DNA from: an uncultured Rhodanobacteraceae bacterium | Lineage (GTDB): Bacteria > Pseudomonadota > Gammaproteobacteria > Xanthomonadales > Rhodanobacteraceae | Assembly (NCBI GenBank): GCA_937902695.1 | Contig: CALFNI010000261.1 | Coordinates: 1-6,120 of the forward strand | Direction: 5' to 3' | DNA: 6,120 bases | Shown here: positions 1 to 5,961 of the stretch, piece after piece | How positions within the stretch are numbered: the stretch's first letter is position 1 | Layout of the letters: each line of letters begins with the position of its first letter | Program-made: the position numbers and the translations under genes | Notes under the pieces: model-generated | Database searches by the model: none | Seen by the model: the letters and a program-made list of their open reading frames with translations, nothing else | What the model was told of the DNA's origin: nothing

Positions 1-273
<273 letters not shown>

Positions 274-480
274 ATAACTCCAAGTTGCTTTGCCCTACTA
301 AATGCAGGTCCCTCTGCGAGAGCGAAATCGGCCGTCCATGGCGAGGATCTCGGAGGGGCACCAGCAGACCTAGGAATAGGTCGCCTCAACGAGGTTTGAT
401 AGGCAGCACCAAATGCTCTGTTACGTCCCAAGTCCCAATGCAGAGACCGCGCTGAAGGTATGAGCGCGACTCTCACCAGT
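274..480 (+). other. 23S-5S internal transcribed spacer of the rRNA operon
   Basis: About 207 bases lie between the 23S and 5S genes, with no open frame of coding character and no tRNA (no cloverleaf or TTCRA arm seen). The spacer should be transcribed as part of the rRNA precursor and removed during processing. Three hairpins can be drawn: 310-316 with 351-357 (7 bp, one G-U); 367-372 with 377-382 (GACCTA/TAGGTC, a perfect 6 bp closed by a GGAA GNRA-type tetraloop); and 448-453 with 463-468 (CGCGCT/AGCGCG), extended across an internal loop by GAGA 443-446 with TCTC 471-474. The last one ends seven bases before the 5S and is placed where a processing nuclease such as RNase E or RNase III could act. 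That role is inferred from position. No clear boxA antitermination element was seen. Confidence 0.85.
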
Positions 481-599
481 TCCCTGGCGACCTTAGCGGT
501 GTGGTCCCACCCGTTCCCATCCCGAACACGGAAGTGAAACGCACCAGCGCCGATGGTAGTGTGGCTTAAGCCATGCAAGAGTAGGTCATCGCCAGGGGC
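481..599 (+). rRNA. rrf: 5S ribosomal RNA
   Basis: This is a complete 5S rRNA, part of the 50S central protuberance. The terminal helix I is visible as CCCTGGCGA at 482-490 pairing with TCGCCAGGG at 589-597. The conserved internal blocks are all present: GGTGTGGTCCCACC, CCATCCCGAACACGGAAGTGAAAC and the loop E region GCGCCGATGGTAGT. Helix IV is the self-complementary TGGCTTAAGCCA at 562-573. By-eye alignment to E. coli 5S (120 nt) gives about 119 nt; the ends may shift by one or two bases. It lies in the usual 23S-5S order and is followed directly by the operon terminator. Confidence 0.97.
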
Positions 600-607
600 C
601 TCATCGA

Positions 608-639
608 AACCTCCGCAGCGAGAGCTGCGGAGGTTTTTT
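608..639 (+). terminator. Strong rho-independent terminator of the rRNA operon
   Basis: A perfect 12-bp stem joins AACCTCCGCAGC (608-619) to GCTGCGGAGGTT (624-635). It is closed by a GAGA tetraloop (620-623), and the base of the stem runs into a six-base T-tract (634-639). A607 can also pair with T636. It begins about eight bases after the 5S. This is a textbook intrinsic terminator and marks the end of the rRNA transcription unit. Confidence 0.97.
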
Positions 640-642
640 CTT

Positions 643-648
643 TATGCT
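643..648 (+). promoter_or_regulatory. Weak candidate -10 element for the membrane glycosyltransferase-like gene
   Basis: TATGCT at 643-648 matches the sigma-70 -10 consensus TATAAT at four of six bases. It would place a transcription start near 655-657, essentially on the ATG at 657. Any -35 would fall inside the terminator hairpin at about 620-625 (GAGAGC), which does not resemble TTGACA. There is no purine-rich Shine-Dalgarno between the T-tract and the ATG. If real, the element would give a leaderless mRNA. The alternative is readthrough from the rRNA operon. Chance occurrence is quite possible. Confidence 0.2.
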
Positions 649-656
649 TCCGCGCG

Positions 657-2060
657 ATGTACGCGCCCGCCGACACGCCGCGATCGAGCCCGACGCGCGC
701 CACCGATTTGTTCGCGCGCGTGACGCGCATTCCGCTCGTGGTGTCGCTGCTCGCGCTGCAGCTTCCGCTGATCCTCAACCCCGGCTATTTCAGCCATGAC
801 GAGCTCCAGTGGTGGGCGCGCGCCGACGTGCCGTCGTGGTCCGCGCTTCCGTGGATACCATGGCTCGATCTTTCGCCGCTGCAATACCGCCCGCTGACAT
901 TCAATCTCTGGCTCGTGCTCGCGCATGCATGCGCGGCGACGCCGTGGCTGATGCACCTCGTCTTCGTCGCGCTCGGCACGGCCAACGCATGGCTGCTCGC
1001 ACGCGCCCTCGCCGGAGCCGGCGCGCCGCCGCGCACCCGTTACGTGGCCGCGGCCGTCTTCGCGCTTTCGCCGTATGTCGTGTACGTGCACGGATGGACC
1101 GCAACGCTCGCCGATCTCCTGACGCTCGCCTCCCTGCTCCTCGCCGTGCGCCTCATCCAGCACGCAGACGCAACACAAAGTGCAGCGACTGACGCACTCC
1201 GCGCGCTCGGGGCCGCGCTGCTCGTGGCGCTCGCATTGCTCTGCAAGGAATCGGCGCTCGTGTTTCCCGCGCTGCTCGCCTTCGCCGCATATGGCCAGCC
1301 TTCGTCGCGAAGGACGCGCATCGCCGTCGTGTTCTCGACGATCGTCGTCATCGCGTACCTCGCGCTGCGCCTGCCGATCCTTCTCGACAGCGCCGCCGCA
1401 GGTCCAGCCTATGCCTGGTCGCCGCGGAACATCGCTCCGCGCACGATCGAATATCTCCTGTATCCATTCACGCCGCCGCTCTTCGAAATCGCACCGCTGT
1501 TCGCGGTCGGCCTCGCGCGGCTCGCCGCCGCGGCGGCTTGCGTCGCGCTGTTGCTGCATGCCCTCGGGACACGGGGCTGGCGCTGGCCGATTGCATGGCT
1601 CGCCGCCGTCATCGCGGCGCTCGCGCCGGTGCTCGTGCTCCCGATCGCGTACGACCACTATGCCTACCTCGCAAGCGCGGCCGGCATCGCGATCGCGGCC
1701 GCCGCATGGCCGATGCTCCGCCCGCGCCCGCGCGCCGTGCTCCTGATCCTCGCCGCCATCGTGCTCGCCCATGGCGCCGCCGTGATGTCGCGCATGGTCG
1801 CTGCCGGCGTCGTCGAGCGGAACCTTCACGCCGATCTCCTCGACGTCGTTCAGGACGACCCGAGGACGCCGATCGTCGTCGCGGCCGCCGATGCGCGCGA
1901 CGCATGGCTTCTGCAGCGACTCCTGCACGAGGTCGACCGCTACCGCGGCGTGTCGCTCCTGAACGTCCGGTCCGCCGCTGAACGCGCCGGCGCCGCGCCG
2001 GGCGCGCGCCGGTTGGCGATGGATCGTCACGGCCATCTCGCTGCCGTTCCGGGCACTTAA
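657..2060 (+). CDS. Polytopic membrane protein, GT-C glycosyltransferase-like (GT39/TMTC-related)
   Basis: A 467-residue integral inner-membrane protein that probably transfers sugar from a lipid-linked donor; donor and acceptor cannot be read from the sequence. About eleven hydrophobic segments are visible (roughly 25-42, 79-92, 95-117, 128-145, 148-167, 181-213 as one or two, 221-243, 278-301, 310-331, 336-352, 358-376), followed by a soluble C-terminal tail of about 85 residues. The first loop after segment 1 carries an acidic HDE motif (H47-D48-E49), placed like the catalytic or metal-binding acidic pair of GT-C enzymes. YRPLTFNLW (77-85), CKESALVFP (196-204) and YDHYAYLAS (332-340) resemble the RPL, KE..L..P and RYLYLPS blocks of the TMTC/O-mannosyltransferase group. 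This resemblance is from memory, not from a search. ATG 657 is the first in-frame ATG but has no Shine-Dalgarno; TTG 708 and GTG 720, nearer the first membrane segment, are alternative starts. No partner genes for O-antigen or lipid A modification lie nearby, so the substrate is open. Confidence 0.8.
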   Translation: MYAPADTPRSSPTRATDLFARVTRIPLVVSLLALQLPLILNPGYFSHDELQWWARADVPSWSALPWIPWLDLSPLQYRPLTFNLWLVLAHACAATPWLMHLVFVALGTANAWLLARALAGAGAPPRTRYVAAAVFALSPYVVYVHGWTATLADLLTLASLLLAVRLIQHADATQSAATDALRALGAALLVALALLCKESALVFPALLAFAAYGQPSSRRTRIAVVFSTIVVIAYLALRLPILLDSAAAGPAYAWSPRNIAPRTIEYLLYPFTPPLFEIAPLFAVGLARLAAAAACVALLLHALGTRGWRWPIAWLAAVIAALAPVLVLPIAYDHYAYLASAAGIAIAAAAWPMLRPRPRAVLLILAAIVLAHGAAVMSRMVAAGVVERNLHADLLDVVQDDPRTPIVVAAADARDAWLLQRLLHEVDRYRGVSLLNVRSAAERAGAAPGARRLAMDRHGHLAAVPGT

Positions 2061-2093
2061 CCCGCCGTTAGCCGCGGCGCGTCGCGACGCCGA

Positions 2094-2133
2094 TATACTC
2101 CGCGCGACGCGGCAAACCCGCGAGCACTCAAGG
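2094..2133 (+). promoter_or_regulatory. Candidate -10 box and Shine-Dalgarno of the ankyrin gene
   Basis: The 78-base gap between the two large genes contains TATACT at 2094-2099, a five-of-six match to the sigma-70 -10 consensus in otherwise very GC-rich DNA. No good -35 hexamer sits 16-18 bases upstream. Transcription would start near 2106 and leave a leader of about 33 nt. AAGG at 2130-2133 lies five bases before the ATG at 2139 and is a modest but correctly spaced Shine-Dalgarno, which supports that start codon. No terminator hairpin is seen after the upstream gene, so cotranscription is also possible. Confidence 0.45.
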
Positions 2134-2138
2134 CCGAC

Positions 2139-5100
2139 ATGCCGAAGCCCGCGGCGACCCGACTGCAGACGCTTTCCCTCGCGCTCCGCCTCCTGCTGCC
2201 CGCCTGGCTCGCCTTCGCGCTCGCGGCGCCGGCGCAGCACCCGCTGACCTTCGTGCTGCTCCTGATCGGCAACGCGCTCGCGATGACCGGGATCTGTCAT
2301 GCGCTCGGCCTCGATACCGAATCGAGCCTCTGGCGCAGCATCGCGCGCCGCGGCCTCGCCTACTTCGTGATGCTGACGACGTACACCGCATTCGTCGCCG
2401 CGCTCATCGCGGGCCCCGCGTGGTGGCTCGCGCGCGACGGATCGCTACCTGCCGCGCTGACGCTCTCGATCGCACTGTTCGCGAGCCTCTTCGCGCTCTG
2501 GCGATTGTGGCCCGCGTTCGCGCTGCCGCTGATCTGGGACGACGCCTACCCCAGCGAGGAGCGCGGCTCGTGGCTTCTCGGCGCACTCGGTCGCTCGATC
2601 GCCTTCGCGCGGCATCTCACCGGCGCGCACGATCTCCTCTTCGCGTACGGCATCCCCGCCGGCCTCGCGTTGCTCGCCATCGCCGCCGGCGCGCTCGCGC
2701 TGACCGGTCTCGGCGGCTACCTGCCGAGCGAGCTCCGCATCGCCGCGCTCGTGCTCTACGCAGTCATCGTCGTTCCGCTCGCGCATCTGGTGATCATCAA
2801 CCGGAGCCTGCGCGCCGTGCTGGTCGACGCGCGCCGCGCGCGCCGGCGCGAGACGCGCAACCGCGAAAACGCCGCGACGCCGGCGACCGACCTCGCCGCC
2901 GGCATCGACCGCGCCGATCTCGATGCGACCCTGCTCTGCGCCGCGCGCTCGGGCCAGATCGATCTCGCGCTCGCGGCGCTCGAGCGCGGCGGCGATCCGA
3001 ACGCCGCGCCCGGCGCCGATCAGCGCGACCAGCGCAGCGCGCTGCTGATCGCGGTCACGCTGCCGGATCTTCGCTTCCTTCGCGGCCTCATCGCGAAAGG
3101 CGTCGACGTCAACCGCGCGCACAACGGCCTGACGCCGCTGATTGCCGCGACGCGCGACAGCTACCAGGGCCGCCCCGACGCGGTCATGACGCTGCTCTCG
3201 AACGGCGCGGATCCCCGCATCGCCGGCGCCGACGGCAACACGGCGCTGCATCACGCCGCGCGCTGCGCCGAGCCGATCGTCGCCGCGCTGCTGCTCGACG
3301 CATCCGCCGACATCGACGCGGTCAATCGCGAAGGACTGACCGCGCTCGGCATCGCATGCATGAACGCGAACTGGAACGTCGTCGATTTCCTGCTCGACCG
3401 TGGCGCCAAGGCCGAAGTCGCGCGCGCGCAACCGGCGCTCCTGCTCGCCGCGGGCATCGGCGAGGACGACGTGCGCGGCGTGAAGGCGCTGCTCAGGCAG
3501 CGCGCCGGCGTCAACGCACGCGGCGCGATGGAGCGCACCGCGCTGATGACCGCCGCGCTCGCCGGCCACGCGCGCATCGCCGAAGCGCTGCTCGCCGCGG
3601 GCGCCGATGCGAATCTCGCCGATCACCGCGGCACCACCGCACTGATGGAAGCCGCGCGCTCCGGTGCCGTCGGCGTCGTGCACGCGCTCGGCAAGCGCAA
3701 GGTGAATCCGAACCTCGTCGATGCGGAAGGCCGCAGCGCGCTCATCGTCGCGTGCCAGTCGCGCAACGCGAACGAGGAAACCGTTCGCGCGCTGCTCGCC
3801 CTCGGCGTCGACCGCGCGCTCGCGGCGACCGACGGCAAGCGCGCGCTCGATCATGCCGCCGCATCTGGCCGCTGGCACATCGTCGCGCTGCTCGATCCGG
3901 CGTATCCGCTACCGAGCACGCTGACCAGCGACATCGTCACGGCCGAAGCCGCGAACGCCGATCACCTGCTCGATGCGCTGCGCTTCGGTCACTGGAACAT
4001 CGTCGCCGAGTTCGCGCACATCGTCCGCGAGTGGCCGCCGTCGGCGCTCGCCGATCTCTACCTCGCGCTCGCGAAGCTGCCGTCCGGCGAAGCGCGCAAC
4101 TGGCTGCTGAACCACGGCCTCGGCGGTGAAGCGAAACTCGGCGACGGCCGCCGTCTCGTCGATGCGCTGCTCGATCTTTTGCCGGTGAGCACGCCGGCCG
4201 TCGCCGATCTCGCCGCGCGCGGCGCAGAGCTCGGCTGCGCCGGATTCCTCGCGCGCTGGCTCGCCGCGACGCCGCGCGGCGAAACCGGCGCGTCGATGCG
4301 GGCGCTCGCGCTCGGGTTCATCGAGCGCGGCTTCGACTGGTGCGCGCCGACGCTCGCCGAAAGCACGGCGCTGCATGGCGCCGTGGCGCTCGGCGACGTC
4401 GCGCTCGCGCGCGCTTTGCTCGCGCGCGGCGCCGATCCGAACGCACGTGACGCGCTCGGCATCACGCCGATGCATCTGGCGGTCAAGCTCGACATCGGCG
4501 TCGCCGTGCCGTTGCTGCAGGAGCTGATCAAGGCGGGCGCAAGCCCGGAGATCGCCGCGGCGAGCGGCGAGACGCCGCTCGGACTCGCGCTCGCACGCAG
4601 CGAGCACGAACCCGCGTACTGGCTCAACTGGTCGCGCTGGAAGCTGCCGCATCGCGTGCTGCGTCCGTCCGATCTTCCGGCTGCCGCGATGCTCGGCGAC
4701 ATCGAGGCCGTCGAGCGCATGCTCGGCTTCGGCTTCCCGCTCGACGCTGAGGATGCGCAAGGTGCGACCGCGCTGATCCGCGCCGCCGGTGCCGGATATG
4801 CCGGGCTCGTCGTGCGCCTGCTCGAAGCCGGCGCCGATTCGACGCACGCCGCGCGCTCCGGCATCCATTGTCTTGGCGCTGCCGTCAGCGCGCGCCGCGA
4901 AGCCGTGGTCCGCACGCTGCTGAGTCATGGCGTCGCGCCCGACATGCGCATGTCCGGCGGCGGCACGGCGCTCATCCTCGCCTCTGCGCTCGGCTTGCCG
5001 CGCCTGGCCGAGGCGTTGCTCGAAGCGGGCGCCGACGTCAACACGGCGGACGAGCAGGGTACGACGCCGCTCCTCGCATCGGCGCAAGCCGGCTTCGCCG

Positions 5101-5546
5101 GCACCGCCGACACGGCGTCCGTGCGCGAGCTCATGAACCTGCTGCTTCGCGGCGGCGCGAAGATCGACGCCAGGAACCAGCAGGGCCAGGACGCCGTCCT
5201 CGTCCTTCTCGGCGCCCGCGCGCAACCCGGCACGCCGTGCGACGGCGAGCATCTCGCCGCGCTCGTCAAGGTTCTGCTCCAGCACGACGCCGCCGTCGAT
5301 GCGCAGGACCAGCGCGGCGTCACGCCGCTGCACGCGTGCGCGATGCACGGCCTCCTCGGCTGCGCGCGCGCGCTGAAGGCACACGGCGCGAGCCTCGAGC
5401 AGACCGATCTCCTCGGCCGGACCGCAGGCGAGGTCGCCGCGATGCTCGGGTTCGTCGATGTCGCGAGCGAGCTTGGCTCGGACCGGGCCCAGATTCCGAG
5501 TGTCCGGCAGACCTTGCGCCGGCCGGCGCGGGCGCAGGATTCCTGA
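2139..5546 (+). CDS. Membrane-anchored ankyrin-repeat protein, about 20 repeats
   Basis: An 1135-residue protein in two parts. Residues 1-220 contain about six hydrophobic segments (roughly 16-32, 36-57, 73-97, 103-130, 162-186, 191-218). They are followed by a very basic stretch ARRARRRETR (221-230), which by the positive-inside rule puts everything after it in the cytoplasm. From about 253 to 1103 come roughly 20 ankyrin repeats of about 33 residues, with the usual TALxxAxxxG...LLxxGADxNxxDxxG pattern. Clear examples start at 357, 456, 489, 732, 866, 932 and 1051. Ankyrin repeats bind other proteins, so a membrane-tethered cytoplasmic scaffold or regulator is the reasonable inference; no enzymatic motif is seen. 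Residues 583-731 break the pattern with a helical stretch lacking the GADxN turns. I recall large ankyrin proteins beside csp genes in xanthomonads, but no function is known to me. The start is supported by AAGG five bases upstream. Reading is uninterrupted with no sign of frameshift. Confidence 0.95.
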   Translation: MPKPAATRLQTLSLALRLLLPAWLAFALAAPAQHPLTFVLLLIGNALAMTGICHALGLDTESSLWRSIARRGLAYFVMLTTYTAFVAALIAGPAWWLARDGSLPAALTLSIALFASLFALWRLWPAFALPLIWDDAYPSEERGSWLLGALGRSIAFARHLTGAHDLLFAYGIPAGLALLAIAAGALALTGLGGYLPSELRIAALVLYAVIVVPLAHLVIINRSLRAVLVDARRARRRETRNRENAATPATDLAAGIDRADLDATLLCAARSGQIDLALAALERGGDPNAAPGADQRDQRSALLIAVTLPDLRFLRGLIAKGVDVNRAHNGLTPLIAATRDSYQGRPDAVMTLLSNGADPRIAGADGNTALHHAARCAEPIVAALLLDASADIDAVNREGLTALGIACMNANWNVVDFLLDRGAKAEVARAQPALLLAAGIGEDDVRGVKALLRQRAGVNARGAMERTALMTAALAGHARIAEALLAAGADANLADHRGTTALMEAARSGAVGVVHALGKRKVNPNLVDAEGRSALIVACQSRNANEETVRALLALGVDRALAATDGKRALDHAAASGRWHIVALLDPAYPLPSTLTSDIVTAEAANADHLLDALRFGHWNIVAEFAHIVREWPPSALADLYLALAKLPSGEARNWLLNHGLGGEAKLGDGRRLVDALLDLLPVSTPAVADLAARGAELGCAGFLARWLAATPRGETGASMRALALGFIERGFDWCAPTLAESTALHGAVALGDVALARALLARGADPNARDALGITPMHLAVKLDIGVAVPLLQELIKAGASPEIAAASGETPLGLALARSEHEPAYWLNWSRWKLPHRVLRPSDLPAAAMLGDIEAVERMLGFGFPLDAEDAQGATALIRAAGAGYAGLVVRLLEAGADSTHAARSGIHCLGAAVSARREAVVRTLLSHGVAPDMRMSGGGTALILASALGLPRLAEALLEAGADVNTADEQGTTPLLASAQAGFAGTADTASVRELMNLLLRGGAKIDARNQQGQDAVLVLLGARAQPGTPCDGEHLAALVKVLLQHDAAVDAQDQRGVTPLHACAMHGLLGCARALKAHGASLEQTDLLGRTAGEVAAMLGFVDVASELGSDRAQIPSVRQTLRRPARAQDS
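2895..3884 (+). repeat. First ankyrin block (about 10 repeats) within the ankyrin gene
   Basis: Residues 253-582 hold about ten consecutive repeats starting near residues 253, 288, 321, 357, 390, 421, 456, 489, 522 and 557. The best conserved are 357-389 (NTALHHAAR...DIDAVNREG) and 456-488 (RTALMTAALAGH...GADANLADHRG). Repeat 321-356 is lengthened by a few residues and 557-582 is cut short, marking the end of the block. At the DNA level the copies are diverged, so this is a protein-level repeat and not a recent tandem duplication. Confidence 0.88.
4332..5447 (+). repeat. Second ankyrin block (about 10 repeats) within the ankyrin gene
   Basis: Residues 732-1103 hold a second array starting near 732, 765, 801 (degenerate), 836, 866, 899, 932, 965, 1007, 1051 and 1084 (partial). 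Strong copies are STALHGAVALGDVALARALL (732-751) leading to GADPNARD, and GTALILASALGLPRLAEALL (932-951) leading to GADVNTADEQG. Repeats 965-1006 and 1007-1050 carry insertions of about ten residues between the helices. Residues 801-835 contain a tryptophan-rich insertion (YWLNWSRWKLP). The array ends about 32 residues before the C-terminus with a basic, probably disordered tail. Confidence 0.85.
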
Positions 5547-5777
5547 TGGCCGTTTCCTAGCCCGCCTGCGCGGTGGCACGGTGAGGCCAACCCGGCTCGC
5601 CCAGTGCGCGCTTGCGGATTCTCTTTTAAACAGCCGCGGCGAGGGACGGACGGGGCCCGCTGCCCGCCCCGCACTGGCGAAACCGAGCCACAAACCCCTT
5701 GGCCCCGGCTCACTTCCGCTCGGAGGGTACCCGGCGAAACCTGAACAAGCCGACCCCGCCCAGCCATGTGCACCCTG
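5547..5777 (+). other. Gene-free intergenic stretch after the ankyrin gene
   Basis: No convincing gene is present; open frames here are extensions of out-of-frame shadows of the ankyrin gene. No canonical intrinsic terminator follows the TGA at 5544-5546: the only T-run (TTTT at 5624-5627) lacks a stable stem before it. A long-range inverted repeat pairs CCAGTGCG (5601-5608) with CGCACTGG (5670-5677). Inside it, CGGGGC (5651-5656) can pair with GCCCCG (5666-5671), although this competes for the last two bases of the outer arm. GGGTACCC at 5725-5732 is a short palindrome of no evident meaning. Termination may be rho-dependent, or may use this GC-rich structure. Confidence 0.6.
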
Positions 5778-5807
5778 AAGACAAACCCAAATAACCCGCG
5801 CTATACT
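5778..5807 (+). promoter_or_regulatory. Predicted sigma-70-type promoter of the cold-shock gene
   Basis: TATACT at 5802-5807 matches the -10 consensus at five of six bases. AAGACA at 5778-5783 matches the -35 consensus TTGACA at four of six, including the GACA core. The spacer is 18 bases. The region is locally AT-rich compared with its surroundings. The predicted transcription start is near 5814, giving a leader of about 148 nt before the ATG. Long leaders of this size are known for cold-inducible csp genes such as E. coli cspA. The position of the start is inferred. Confidence 0.6.
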
Positions 5808-5813
5808 GTTAAC

Positions 5814-5961
5814 ACTGTGTTTGCTAGGGTCACTGCCAACCGTGGCCCGATGACGGTCCGTTCATCGCTTCGCCTCGCTAACTCCCAGCAGCCCCAGTCT
5901 CGGCCCGGATAGCCCGGACCGCGATTACGTACGTAATAACTTAATCAAAGGAAATATCGAG
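5814..5961 (+). promoter_or_regulatory. Long structured 5' leader of the cold-shock mRNA, candidate RNA thermoregulator
   Basis: The leader can form a series of hairpins: 5827-5833 with 5842-5848 (GGGTCAC/GTGGCCC, 7 bp with one G-U, 8-nt loop); directly adjoining, 5849-5853 with 5861-5866 (GATGA/TTCATC, one bulge) extended by CG/CG; 5901-5908 with 5914-5921 (CGGCCCGG/CCGGACCG, one mismatch, 5-nt loop); and the self-complementary ATTACGTACGTAAT at 5924-5937. The stretch 5867-5900 is C-rich and apparently unpaired. In E. coli, the cspA leader refolds at low temperature to expose the ribosome binding site and stabilise the mRNA. Similar control here is inferred from length, position and structure. 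No clear copy of the E. coli cold box was recognised. Confidence 0.5.
5948..5952 (+). promoter_or_regulatory. Ribosome binding site of the cold-shock gene
   Basis: AAGGA at 5948-5952 lies nine bases before the ATG at 5962, within an A-rich, likely single-stranded stretch. It is the best Shine-Dalgarno in the window and fixes the csp start codon. Confidence 0.85.

Noticed and set aside
642..2300. 552-codon open frame on the minus strand across the glycosyltransferase-like gene
   Set aside because: Its product is an Arg/Glu/Gly-rich low-complexity chain typical of antisense frames in GC-rich DNA. It overlaps the terminator side and a well-supported membrane protein on the + strand.
2420..4129. 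569-codon + strand frame overlapping the ankyrin gene
   Set aside because: Almost pure Arg/Ala composition; a shifted-frame shadow of high-GC coding sequence.
2895..5447. Possible DNA tandem repeat or CRISPR-like array
   Set aside because: The periodicity of about 99 bases comes from protein-level ankyrin repeats; the DNA copies are diverged and lie inside one open reading frame.
3909..5693. 594-codon open frame on the minus strand across the ankyrin gene
   Set aside because: Arg/Ala/Glu-rich composition with no domain pattern. The + strand carries clear ankyrin repeats over the same bases.
5725..5732. GGGTACCC palindrome
   Set aside because: Eight-base palindromes are expected by chance; no second copy or context supports a function.
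4925..5773. 282-codon minus-strand frame starting in the gap before csp
   Set aside because: Mostly antisense to ankyrin repeats, low-complexity Ser/Ala/Arg product, no promoter or RBS seen at 5773.
5458..5778. 106-codon + strand frame running from the ankyrin 3' end into the gap
   Set aside because: It overlaps the ankyrin end out of frame, has no Shine-Dalgarno, and is Arg/Pro/Gly-rich; there is no sign of a real gene.
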